From positions 1 to 64,000 of the forward strand of contig DFGA01000043.1 in the NCBI GenBank assembly GCA_002371615.1: a DNA stretch of 64,000 nucleotides, given 5' to 3'. Position 1 is the stretch's first letter. Each line of letters opens with the position of its first letter. This DNA is from Lachnospiraceae bacterium UBA3762. Its GTDB lineage: Bacteria > Bacillota > Clostridia > Lachnospirales > Lachnospiraceae. The translations under genes were made by a program, and so were the position numbers. The notes under the pieces were generated by a model. The model was not told the origin of the DNA. It ran no database searches and was given only the letters and a program-made list of their open reading frames with translations. Of the stretch, positions 40,319 through 48,970 are shown in pieces.

Positions 40319-43300
40319 CAAAAGGCTCCCTTCTGTATTGTGTATCATGATGCTTCTTATCGGAGAGTGTGTACCTGTTTATGCCGAGAATATCGACAAG
40401 GCAGAGACTGCGAGCAAAACTGTCAATATATCCGTCGATGAGGATGAAGAAAAAACCGATGATACGGATGGTGAAAAAGAAACAGAAGAGGAAGAAGAAA
40501 AAGAGGATGGAAATTCCCAAAGAACATATGACCCTTCCGTAGCCAGACCTGACATAACCGAGATGACGGAAGTTCGCATCGGCAGTTACGAGGAGTGGTG
40601 TGATTTTGCACGAAAGTGCACGCTTGATACGTGGTCGGCGGACAAATACGTTGTTCTGACGGATAACATTGACTTCAATATGAAGGAGTTTGTTCCGGTA
40701 CCGCTGTTTTGCGGTGTGTTTGACGGCCAGGGTCATACGATAAACCGAGCTGCCTATACGGAGGAACAAAATTACATAGGCATCTTTTCAAAGACTTCTC
40801 CTGCGGCAGTTATCAGGAATCTGAATGTTATCGGTATCATGAAGCCTGCAGGCAAGCCTTTTGATATAGGCGGCATCGTCGGTGACAATGCCGGAATGAT
40901 CGCTCAGTGCAAGTACGACGGGTATGTTGAAGGATACGATTATATAGGAGGCATTGCAGGATACAATGAAGCTACGGGCATCATATCAGCCTGCTCCGTA
41001 ACCGGAAAAATCACCGGACTGCACTATGTCGGAGGAATATGCGGTGCGAGTGCCGGACTTGTTACGGGATGTTCGACAAAGGCTGATATCAATACCGTAA
41101 CAAAAGAGATCCAGACAGGCCTTTCCGATATCAAAGTTGAGGAACTCTTTACGTCACTGCTTAATATAGGCCGTGAAGAGGGAAACAAAAAATCGATATC
41201 CGCTACGTCAAATCCTGTTGATATAGGCGGTATTGTCGGAAGTAATACCGGTGAGATCTCATCGAGTTCAAGTGATTCTACTGTCGGATATGAACATGTG
41301 GGATACAACATCGGAGGTGTTGTAGGAAGGTCATCGGGTTATGTTCATGACTGTACCAATAACGGAAGCCTTAACGGACGTAAAGATATCGGCGGAATAG
41401 TCGGCCAGGCGGAACCGTACATCAGACTGGATCTGACCAAAGATATAATTGCGCAGCTCTCCGAGAACATTAATGCTCTTCACGATTCACTTGACAAGAC
41501 GATCAAGGATACGAACACAACCTCCGGGGTTGTGTCTGCAAGGCTTAATGTTATCAAGAATTTTGCCGACATGGCACTTTCCGATACGGGATATCTTGCA
41601 AACAGTACAGAGGATTTTGTTAACGGTGCCATGAACTCGACAAATGAGATCATGGGGCGGCTTGAGTACGTTATTGATGAGACATCAAGGAACGACGGTC
41701 CGATGGATGAAGTGTCCGATGCCGGCAGTAACCTCAAAGGCGCAGCCGAGGATCTTGAGAAGGCAGCGGAAGATCTGGACATATACAATTATATGACTGA
41801 TGAAGAAAAGACTGAGTATGACGCTGCCAAAACCAATCTTAAAAATGCAACGGAAGAGTATTCGGGCTACTATTCCCAAAAGTATGACGAAGTATATGAC
41901 ATATATTACAGGAAAGAGTACTACAAGCAGCTTACAGGCAACGATTATGACGGACCGAATCCGGTGCCTGATGACAGTGAATTAAAAGCGGCCGAGGAGG
42001 CTTCGCAAAAGAGCGAAGAAGAGATAGCCGAATCAAAAGCGGCTGCTGCCGGTGAAGCTGCAAGAAGATCCAATATCGATGCTACGGATTATGCGGATCA
42101 TGAATACGAATCAAAACATCCGGGAGGTAAATATGCAACAGATGTAAAAGGGTATGCAGACACTGTTTCAACGATAGTGCTAAAGTATTCGGACCAGATG
42201 ACGCAAAAGGCCAAGACGGACGGTAAGGAAGCCGTAAAAGATGTCAAGAGCATGGCGGGAAACCTCAAGGATGCCGGAAGTATGATAAAGAGCATAGTAA
42301 GAGATGTGGCCTCAAAAGGAGCCGTGCAGTTTCCGCAGTTATCCGATGAATACAGACTTCGCACGAACAGTCTCGTTTCCAATATTCAGGGCATGAGTGA
42401 CAACCTCGGATATCTGAACAACGAAATGAAGGGATCTACGGACGTTGTCTGCGACGATCTTGAAGTAGTCAATGATAAATTCTCCACGATCATGCTTTTG
42501 TTTACCGATGCGATGGACGGAGTCCTTGATATGGATTATTCGACCGTATATGAGGATGAATCGAATGACGTATGTGAGACAAGTATAGATGCAACCGTTG
42601 CCGACTGCACAAACTTCGGAAAAGTTTGCGGAGATATTAATACCGGCGGAATAGCGGGGACGATGGCTGAGGAGTATGATTTTGACCTTGAAGGTGATGT
42701 GACGGGTATCAAAGACTCGAATGTCAACTCAACATACAGGACAAAGTGTGTACTTCGAAATGACAAGAACAGGGCAAACGTTACCGGCAAGAAGAGTTAT
42801 GTCGGCGGTGTATGCGGACTTCACGAGATCGGAACGATACTCAGATGCAGTGATTTTTCGAAGGTTTCTTCCGAATCAGGAGACTATGTCGGCGGAATAG
42901 CCGGAAGATCGTATGCGACAATACGGGAGTCCTACGAGAAAGGTATTTTGTCCGGGCAGTCATATATCGGCGGAATATGCGGAACCGGCGCGGACATTTC
43001 AGACTGCGTGGCAATGCCCAACATAACGGATGGTACGAACTTTACAGGAGCCGTTGCCGGCTACGTTGATGACGGTGCCAGGATCAAGAGAAATATATTT
43101 GTAAGCGGTACGCTTGCCGGACTTGACAGGATCAGCCGTACGGGTGTGGCGGAGCCGGTTGAGTACAGGGACCTCCTTGCAATGGAGGGTATCCCCGGTG
43201 AATATTCGCTGATGCGGGTTGATTATATTGTGGATGATATAATCGTATCAAGCACGGACAAAAAGGTGGGAGAGGAAGTATATCCCGAGGAAGTGCCGCT

Positions 43301-43919
43301 TAATGAGGTGATAACAAGATCGACCGCTGATGATAAGACAGATGATGACAAGGTCGTGATTGACGAAGACCAGTACATAGAGTGGGATTTTGACGAAGCA
43401 AAAGTTATATATGAGGATACGGAGATAAACGGCGAGATCGTGCGATTCGCTTCAAGCCTTGCAAGCGAGCAGGTAAGAGACAACAAACAGTCTGTATTCC
43501 TTGTTGACGGCAGGTTCAGAAAAGATGATGAACTTAAAGTGACAGCCATAGACGGTACGGCAGCCGGTCAGGAAGAATATGTACTTGCCATACCTGATGA
43601 CGGTGCCATGTCGCACCGCATAAGGTACCAGATGCCGGAAGGGGCAGAATCTGTCACGGTTATGCTTGGAGACGGAAACAGTTATGAAGAAACAGAATGC
43701 GGCACTTACGGAAAATATATAACGTTTTCCGCCCCGGGAAATGAAGTTGTGGTACGTATTATTGAAGACAGGAAAGATAACGGCAGCAGACTGTGGATAC
43801 CGATTGGGGCCGGAGCTTGTGCATTAGCAGCAGCCGGTGTGGTCACGGCGATTGTGATAAGGAAGAAAAAATCTCAAAACAAGAGCAGGAACCGTAAACA
43901 AAAGAAGCCGGAGAAATAG
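40305..43919 (+). CDS. large GLUG-repeat surface protein, membrane-anchored, partner of the MMPL transporter
   Basis: About 1204 aa. Signal peptide (about 1-26, ...VPVYAEN), acidic linker, then GLUG-type beta repeats of form GG(I/V)-x-G...(about 170-390 and 770-960; e.g. DIGGIVGDNAGMIAQC, YVGGICGASAGLVTGC). Between them is a long helical region (about 395-740) with many Asn/Ser/Ala helices. Near the end is one membrane span (about 1163-1185) and a very basic tail. A GAGGAGG site precedes ATGATG (40305/40308). The helix-rich middle and the partnership with MMPL recall YhgE/Pip-like proteins, but I cannot confirm relation. Function unknown. Confidence 0.8.
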   Translation: MMKINKRLPSVLCIMMLLIGECVPVYAENIDKAETASKTVNISVDEDEEKTDDTDGEKETEEEEEKEDGNSQRTYDPSVARPDITEMTEVRIGSYEEWCDFARKCTLDTWSADKYVVLTDNIDFNMKEFVPVPLFCGVFDGQGHTINRAAYTEEQNYIGIFSKTSPAAVIRNLNVIGIMKPAGKPFDIGGIVGDNAGMIAQCKYDGYVEGYDYIGGIAGYNEATGIISACSVTGKITGLHYVGGICGASAGLVTGCSTKADINTVTKEIQTGLSDIKVEELFTSLLNIGREEGNKKSISATSNPVDIGGIVGSNTGEISSSSSDSTVGYEHVGYNIGGVVGRSSGYVHDCTNNGSLNGRKDIGGIVGQAEPYIRLDLTKDIIAQLSENINALHDSLDKTIKDTNTTSGVVSARLNVIKNFADMALSDTGYLANSTEDFVNGAMNSTNEIMGRLEYVIDETSRNDGPMDEVSDAGSNLKGAAEDLEKAAEDLDIYNYMTDEEKTEYDAAKTNLKNATEEYSGYYSQKYDEVYDIYYRKEYYKQLTGNDYDGPNPVPDDSELKAAEEASQKSEEEIAESKAAAAGEAARRSNIDATDYADHEYESKHPGGKYATDVKGYADTVSTIVLKYSDQMTQKAKTDGKEAVKDVKSMAGNLKDAGSMIKSIVRDVASKGAVQFPQLSDEYRLRTNSLVSNIQGMSDNLGYLNNEMKGSTDVVCDDLEVVNDKFSTIMLLFTDAMDGVLDMDYSTVYEDESNDVCETSIDATVADCTNFGKVCGDINTGGIAGTMAEEYDFDLEGDVTGIKDSNVNSTYRTKCVLRNDKNRANVTGKKSYVGGVCGLHEIGTILRCSDFSKVSSESGDYVGGIAGRSYATIRESYEKGILSGQSYIGGICGTGADISDCVAMPNITDGTNFTGAVAGYVDDGARIKRNIFVSGTLAGLDRISRTGVAEPVEYRDLLAMEGIPGEYSLMRVDYIVDDIIVSSTDKKVGEEVYPEEVPLNEVITRSTADDKTDDDKVVIDEDQYIEWDFDEAKVIYEDTEINGEIVRFASSLASEQVRDNKQSVFLVDGRFRKDDELKVTAIDGTAAGQEEYVLAIPDDGAMSHRIRYQMPEGAESVTVMLGDGNSYEETECGTYGKYITFSAPGNEVVVRIIEDRKDNGSRLWIPIGAGACALAAAGVVTAIVIRKKKSQNKSRNRKQKKPEK

Positions 43920-43921
43920 GA

Positions 43922-43950
43922 TTGACTGTTTACATAACTTATGATAACAT
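43922..43950 (+). promoter_or_regulatory. probable promoter of the TetR/DUF6062 pair
   Basis: TTGACT (43922-43927) and TAACAT (43945-43950), spacer 17, just after the stop of the GLUG protein. Its start point would fall inside the following terminator stem, so this transcript would not form the hairpin. Confidence 0.5.
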
Positions 43951-43983
43951 AGGCTTGACCGAAAAGGTCAAGCCTATTTTTTT
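43950..43983 (+). terminator. Rho-independent terminator of the MMPL-GLUG operon
   Basis: Eleven-base-pair stem (43950-43960 with 43966-43976), loop GAAAA, then seven T. Confidence 0.93.
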
Positions 43984-43994
43984 CGGAGGAATGT

Positions 43995-44876
43995 ATGAAT
44001 TCTAAGTTTTTCGATGTCAAAAAGGATAAACAGGATGCGATAATAAATGCCGCACTCAAGACCTTTGCAATTAAAGGTTACAAGGATGCGAGCACGGATG
44101 TGATCGTCAAAGAGGCAGGGATCTCAAAAGGCCTGTTGTTTCACTACTTTACCAGTAAACAGGGGCTGTATGATTTTATATGCGATTACAGTACAAAGTA
44201 CATGATCCTTGAACTGACCCGCACGGTAAAAAAGAGCGAAAAGGATCTGTTTTCGCTTGTTTCACAGATCAGCCAGGCAAGAGTCAGGGTAATGAGAAAT
44301 TATCCTTTTATGGGAAGATTCTTAAGGAGCCTTGAGCATGAGACTGAAGAAGAGGCAATTGCGTCAATAGGTAGCGCTGTCGGTGAACTTGACAAGACAT
44401 ACAGCAACATATACAGCCAGATCGATAGCAAAAAGCTTGTTCAGCCCGATCAGCTTCCGAGGATCATTGATATAATTGACTGGGTAAGTAACGGTTTTCT
44501 TGAGCAGAATTTCAAGGTGGACGATCCGGATGCGGATGCGCTGTACGAGGAGTTCTCGGAGTATCTGACGATCCTCAGGACACATTTCTATGTGAGTGAT
44601 ACCGACGATAAGGTTTCCGTTGCCAAAGAAGAAGTATATGAGCGCAACGAGACCGTCATGAAAGAGATGAAGCTTGACATGACCTTCGAAGAAAGACTCA
44701 TGGCCGGCAGAAAGCCCCTTGTTGAGGGTGATGATGAGCCCGAAGAGGAGCCGGAGGGGGATGACGACAGGGACGGTGACACTGCCGGTACTGACGAGGA
44801 TACAAGGGATCCGGATGAGCCGGAAACGTTTGATGATATTATGAGGGAAGCAGAGAAGAATATCTCAGGTTTGTAA
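43995..44876 (+). CDS. TetR/AcrR-family regulator with long acidic C-terminal tail
   Basis: 293 aa, longer than the usual 190-220. Helix-turn-helix at residues about 12-60 (AIINAALKTFAIKGYKDAST, then VIVKEAGISKGLLFHYFTSK). The ligand domain follows to about 200. The last 80 residues are extremely Asp/Glu-rich (GDDEPEEEPEGDDDRDGD) and probably disordered. Strong GGAGGA site. It lies just after the MMPL-GLUG operon, which it may control, and one base before a DUF6062 gene. Confidence 0.88.
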   Translation: MNSKFFDVKKDKQDAIINAALKTFAIKGYKDASTDVIVKEAGISKGLLFHYFTSKQGLYDFICDYSTKYMILELTRTVKKSEKDLFSLVSQISQARVRVMRNYPFMGRFLRSLEHETEEEAIASIGSAVGELDKTYSNIYSQIDSKKLVQPDQLPRIIDIIDWVSNGFLEQNFKVDDPDADALYEEFSEYLTILRTHFYVSDTDDKVSVAKEEVYERNETVMKEMKLDMTFEERLMAGRKPLVEGDDEPEEEPEGDDDRDGDTAGTDEDTRDPDEPETFDDIMREAEKNISGL

Positions 44877-44877
44877 T

Positions 44878-45597
44878 ATGAAAGAGAAGTTATATACTAT
44901 ACCGGTCAATGATGCTGTAGCTGCAAATGATGAATGCCCGATATGCAACGCAGAACGTTCTCTTGAAGAGGATGCGATCGAATATGCGATAGGCCCCGGT
45001 GCGTCATATATGGAAAGCGATATAAGGGAGATGACCGATAAGACCGGATTTTGCAGACGGCATTTTCAGATGATGTACAAATACGGCAATTCTCTTGGAA
45101 ATGCGCTTATATTGACCAGTCACGTCCATAAGGTTTCCGAAGATATCAAAAAAGAAATGAAGAACTACAGAGGGGCAAAGGGAAGACTGTTCTCAAAAGG
45201 CGGCACATCAAACGTTGAAGAGTACATAAACAGCCTTACCGGGAAGTGCTTTGTCTGTGACTATTACAGGGATACGTACAAAAGGTATATCGCAACATTT
45301 TTCTACCTGTACGAAAAAGATACGGAGTTTCGGGAGAAGATAAAGAGTGGCAAGGGATTTTGCCTTCCGCATATGGGTGAACTCCTGCATGAAGCCCCGG
45401 GATACCTGAAGGGGAAGCTGCTTGATGATTTTACGTCAGAGCTCTTTGAGATCCAGAGCCGTAATCTTGACCGGATAGAAGAAGATATTTCGTGGTTTGT
45501 CGAGAAGTTCAAATACGAGAATCAGGACAAGGACTGGAAGGAGTCAAAGGACGCGATCCCGCGCACAATCCAGAAACTTACAGGATATATGACTTGA
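44878..45597 (+). CDS. DUF6062-type protein with two Cys-x2-Cys...Cys-x2-His modules
   Basis: 239 aa, soluble. Two tandem metal-site-like modules: Cys20/Cys23 with Cys59/His62 (FCRRHF), and Cys124/Cys127 with Cys162/His165 (FCLPHM). The rest is helical. This matches the family I know as DUF6062; the metal (zinc or Fe-S) and function are not known. ATG is one base after the TetR stop, so the two are co-expressed. A hairpin element overlaps its stop codon. Confidence 0.8.
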   Translation: MKEKLYTIPVNDAVAANDECPICNAERSLEEDAIEYAIGPGASYMESDIREMTDKTGFCRRHFQMMYKYGNSLGNALILTSHVHKVSEDIKKEMKNYRGAKGRLFSKGGTSNVEEYINSLTGKCFVCDYYRDTYKRYIATFFYLYEKDTEFREKIKSGKGFCLPHMGELLHEAPGYLKGKLLDDFTSELFEIQSRNLDRIEEDISWFVEKFKYENQDKDWKESKDAIPRTIQKLTGYMT

Positions 45598-45640
45598 TTG
45601 CGTAGCAATCAAGTCACGGCGACATTTGCAAAGCAAATGT
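45591..45640 (+). repeat. structured intergenic element B: two triloop hairpins at the stop codon
   Basis: A perfect 11-bp stem with loop GTA (45591-45601 with 45605-45615) includes the TGA of the DUF6062 gene. A second perfect 8-bp stem with loop AAA follows (45622-45629 with 45633-45640). Both have GC-NNA-GC tips. No T tract. Confidence 0.75.
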
Positions 45641-45667
45641 TGGTTGTAAATCAAGAGAATGATTCGA

Positions 45668-47074
45668 TTATCGCCTTAGTCCCCGCGGATAATGATTTTT
45701 TATAACTCCGGAGGATGCTTTGCCCCAGCCAAGCCCCAGATGTTCGACACATACAAGGCACCAGCCTTTAACGGATGCATCACAGGAAAGAGTCAGCCCT
45801 GTGATGTATTTTTTTGCCTCTTCCGAATCCGCATCAAGATCAACGGCACATAGGGCATCTTCAAACAAAAGAGCGTGTGAGAGGGCATGATCGGGCTCAA
45901 ATCTCATTTTCTTGAAACTCCCGAGTTTGAGGCCTGCGCGAAGTACTTTGAGCCCGCTGATATCGGGCATGATCTCGGGAGCAAGGTATATGCTCTCCCC
46001 AAATGCCAGAAGGAGCCCGGGATCGTCGGTGACCTGCTGCCGGTATTTACATCCGGATGAAAGTGTACTTTCCAGAAAATCATTCAGCAACGTGAGCCTC
46101 TCCCGGGGTATTTTAGGGAGACGGGAGCTGTCCTTGGATTTTGTTTTTGCGGATGAATCTGAACTGTTGTTAAGGGATTCACTGCCCATTATCTTCGTCA
46201 AAACTGCGGCAAAGTGGCCTTCGCCCCTGTGGGTGTGCGGATAGATGCGGTGCATTTTCTCTACCGCAAAATCGGGATGGTGCAACAGGAATCTCTCAAT
46301 ACTACCTTCGTCCTCTTCGGGAGAGAATGTGCAAGTGCTGTAAACGATCCTGCCGCCGTCATTTAGCATATCTGCCGCACGATCGAGGATCATATCCTGC
46401 CGATTTGCACACATCTTTACATTGTCAAGACTCCACTGCTGTGAAGCTTCCGGATGCTTTCGAAACATCCCTTCCCCGGAGCACGGAGCATCCACCAGTA
46501 TACGGTCGAAGTATCCCCCAAACCTTGCCGAAAGTGCAGCAGGCTCCTCATTTATCACAAGCGCATTGGTAACGCCCATGCGTTCAATGTTTTCCGACAG
46601 GATCGCTGCTCTTGACGGAATTACCTCATTAGCCACAAGAAGGCCGCGTCCGTTCATAAGGTCCGCGATCTGTGTGGTCTTACCGCCGGGAGCAGCGCAC
46701 AGATCCAGTACCTTCTGGCCTGAATCGTTAATGTCAAGAAGAGTTACGGGAAGCATTGCCGATGCCTCCTGTATATAATATGCTCCGAGATCATGAAGAA
46801 CACTTTTCCCGGGCTCATGATTCCCGTAATAGTACCCTGAAGTGCACCAGTCAACGGTTTCGGGATTCTCTGATCCGGTAAAAATCCGGCTCATTCGTGT
46901 AATGTCGACAGGCAAGACCTTCTGTGTGTTGATCCTGAGAGCTTTTGTATAGGGCAGTGTGTAACTGCTTATGAATGATCCGTAATCGTTACCAAGTTGT
47001 AATTTCATCCTCTCGGTAAAATCGCCGGGGAGATTGGCCGGATCGTTGTTTTTGTAATCTGTATCTGCATTCAT
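45668..47074 (-). CDS. RsmB/RsmF (NOL1/NOP2/Sun) family RNA cytosine-5 methyltransferase
   Basis: 468 aa. SAM motifs VLDLCAAPGGKTTQ (about 142-155), DAPCSGEGMFRKHPEA with the Pro-Cys release cysteine (about 215-230) and STCTFSPEEDEG with the catalytic TCTF cysteine (about 268-279). The extra C-terminal domain (PUA-like, ending GLGWGKASSGVIKNHYP) fits RsmF/YebU, which makes m5C in 16S rRNA. Transcribed alone, convergent with the DUF6062 gene and divergent from the permease gene. Confidence 0.9.
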   Translation of the reverse strand: MNADTDYKNNDPANLPGDFTERMKLQLGNDYGSFISSYTLPYTKALRINTQKVLPVDITRMSRIFTGSENPETVDWCTSGYYYGNHEPGKSVLHDLGAYYIQEASAMLPVTLLDINDSGQKVLDLCAAPGGKTTQIADLMNGRGLLVANEVIPSRAAILSENIERMGVTNALVINEEPAALSARFGGYFDRILVDAPCSGEGMFRKHPEASQQWSLDNVKMCANRQDMILDRAADMLNDGGRIVYSTCTFSPEEDEGSIERFLLHHPDFAVEKMHRIYPHTHRGEGHFAAVLTKIMGSESLNNSSDSSAKTKSKDSSRLPKIPRERLTLLNDFLESTLSSGCKYRQQVTDDPGLLLAFGESIYLAPEIMPDISGLKVLRAGLKLGSFKKMRFEPDHALSHALLFEDALCAVDLDADSEEAKKYITGLTLSCDASVKGWCLVCVEHLGLGWGKASSGVIKNHYPRGLRR

Positions 47075-47238
47075 GACAGAGATTATATCATTTGTTACTT
47101 TTTTGTAAAATAATTAAATAACAGTACACACTATAACCGGGCTGTGTTATTATCTATCAAGAACTTGGGGCAAAGTGCGCAATTTTGCTCCCGGAAGTAC
47201 AATATATAGTGATTTTTCAACTGTCTAAGGAGGAGATT

Positions 47239-48600
47239 ATGAAACTGATCTATCAGGTAGAAGACAAGGTCAAAGCAGGCCCTCTTCTTGTGTTCGCGAT
47301 TCAACAACTGCTTGCTATCATGACTGCAACCCTCGTGGTTCCCATCATCGTCGGTAACGGAATGAGCCCTGCGGCGGCGCTGTTCGGTGCGGGATGCGGA
47401 ACTCTTATTTATATTCTTTTCACACAGAAGAAAAGCCCGGTTTTCCTCGGTTCATCGTTTGCATTTATAGGAAGTATGGTAGCCGCTTTCGCCGGAGGCG
47501 TATCCGTATCCCTTGGATATCTCGGAATCATAATAGGTGCCATCTTCGCCGGTCTTGTATATGTGATAATAGCTGCAATCGTTAAGGCAGTGGGAGTTGA
47601 CTGGATCAACAAGCTTATGCCTGCTGTTGTAATAGGCCCTACTGTTGCAATTATAGGACTCTCTCTTGCGGGGAATGCTGTCGGTGATATAACGACAGGC
47701 GGTGTCAAGGTTGACGGTGTTGCTGTTGCATCACCTGTTGCCGCACTCCTCGGTGGCCTTGTTACGCTTGCTGTCACAATGATCTGCAGTGCATACGGCA
47801 AGAAGAGCGGAAGACTGATCCCTTTCATCTACGGTATTCTTGCAGGATATGCTTTCTGCCTTATCCTTACGCTTATCGGCAATGCGGCAGGAATTGATGC
47901 CATAAAGCTTTTGAGCTTTGATTCCTTTAAGGCACTTACGGCTGACGGAGTCGGACTGTCAACATTTTTTGCGGTTCCCTCTTTTACGTTTCTGACAGCT
48001 CTCGGCGGATTCGGCGAGCTTAGCGGGACTTATATAGGAACGATCTTTGCAGCATATGTTCCGGTTGCTTTTGTTGTGTTTGCGGAGCATATAGCGGATC
48101 ACAAGAATATATCGTCTATCATTGAAAGAGATCTGCTCAAAGAGCCCGGTCTTCACAGAACGCTTCTCGGAGACGGAGTAGGCTCCATGGTCGGTGCGTT
48201 TTTCGGTGGCTGCCCTAATACGACCTATGGCGAGTCAATAGGCTGTGTGGCCATCACCAAGAACGCGTCTGTATATACGATAATCGCTGCTGCGGTGGGC
48301 GCGATCATAATCTCGTTCATATCACCGTTTATAGCTTTCGTTAATTCAATACCTTCCTGTGTCATGGGCGGTGTATGCATGGCTCTTTACGGATTTATAG
48401 CCGTATCGGGACTCAAGATGGTGCAGAACGTAGATCTTAACAAGAACAAGAATCTGTTTGTTGTATCCGTGATATTGATAGCCGGTATCGGAGGACTTAC
48501 GCTTAACTTCGGTGCCGTAACCATTACAAGCGTTGCATGTGCCCTTATCCTTGGCATACTCGCAAATCTTCTGTTGAAAAATGCTCCTGAAAATGACTAA
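47239..48600 (+). CDS. uraA: NCS2 uracil/xanthine permease
   Basis: 453 aa with about 14 hydrophobic segments. It has LLAIMTATLVVPIIVGNG near the start, FAFIGS, GPTVAIIGLSLAGNAV, and the substrate loop ALGGFGELSGTYIGTI / AEHIADHKNISSI; GCPNTTYGESIGCVAITKN is the NCS2 signature. H+ symport of a nucleobase, uracil being most likely. ATG 47239 follows AAGGAGG. The leader has a small hairpin (47167-47191); I see no purine riboswitch or clear PyrR attenuator. It precedes a nucleoside importer operon, consistent with salvage. Confidence 0.88.
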   Translation: MKLIYQVEDKVKAGPLLVFAIQQLLAIMTATLVVPIIVGNGMSPAAALFGAGCGTLIYILFTQKKSPVFLGSSFAFIGSMVAAFAGGVSVSLGYLGIIIGAIFAGLVYVIIAAIVKAVGVDWINKLMPAVVIGPTVAIIGLSLAGNAVGDITTGGVKVDGVAVASPVAALLGGLVTLAVTMICSAYGKKSGRLIPFIYGILAGYAFCLILTLIGNAAGIDAIKLLSFDSFKALTADGVGLSTFFAVPSFTFLTALGGFGELSGTYIGTIFAAYVPVAFVVFAEHIADHKNISSIIERDLLKEPGLHRTLLGDGVGSMVGAFFGGCPNTTYGESIGCVAITKNASVYTIIAAAVGAIIISFISPFIAFVNSIPSCVMGGVCMALYGFIAVSGLKMVQNVDLNKNKNLFVVSVILIAGIGGLTLNFGAVTITSVACALILGILANLLLKNAPEND

Positions 48601-48870
48601 ATCAGGATTCTGGCATTAAGCGGGTGGCTGCAGGGATGCCGCAAAGCGAGTTCCGCAGACGCGAAGGCTATCCTGAAGCGTCGAGGACTGCTTGAGCGAA
48701 TATCCCGCATTGAAGATGCGGGATGCCATCGCGGCGAGCGACCGGCACCCTGTCAGACAGGACCCGCTTCCAGGGAAAAGATTCAGAGAAAGATTTGCGA
48801 TGCCGGGTTGACTTACAACGTCTCCCGCGATGGCGGGAGACGTTACTGTATGACTCTGGTTCTGTTGTTA
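48601..48870. repeat. GC-rich structured intergenic region F
   Basis: A region without a gene, richer in G+C than its surroundings and full of GCGAAG/GCAAAGC motifs. Clear stems: 9 bp at 48702-48710/48716-48724 and 12 bp at 48817-48828/48833-48844 (loop GATG). There is no T tract after either. It may end uraA transcription or encode an RNA; no known family recognised. Confidence 0.5.
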
Positions 48871-48873
48871 TGG

Positions 48874-48902
48874 TTGAGAAAACCCGTATATAAGGGTATA
48901 AT
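48874..48902 (+). promoter_or_regulatory. promoter of the nucleoside ABC importer operon
   Basis: TTGAGA (48874-48879) and TATAAT (48897-48902), spacer exactly 17, 68 bases before the start codon. Confidence 0.8.
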
Positions 48903-48970
48903 AAATTTATATCCGGGAACTGCCTAAAGGGTTCCCTAAACCATCATCTTATTGAGAAAGGAAAATCATT

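Noticed and set aside
47075..47238. Purine riboswitch or PyrR attenuator before the permease
   Set aside because: A small GGGGCAAA/TTTGCTCC stem exists but no three-way purine aptamer, no PyrR-binding loop and no terminator with T tract.
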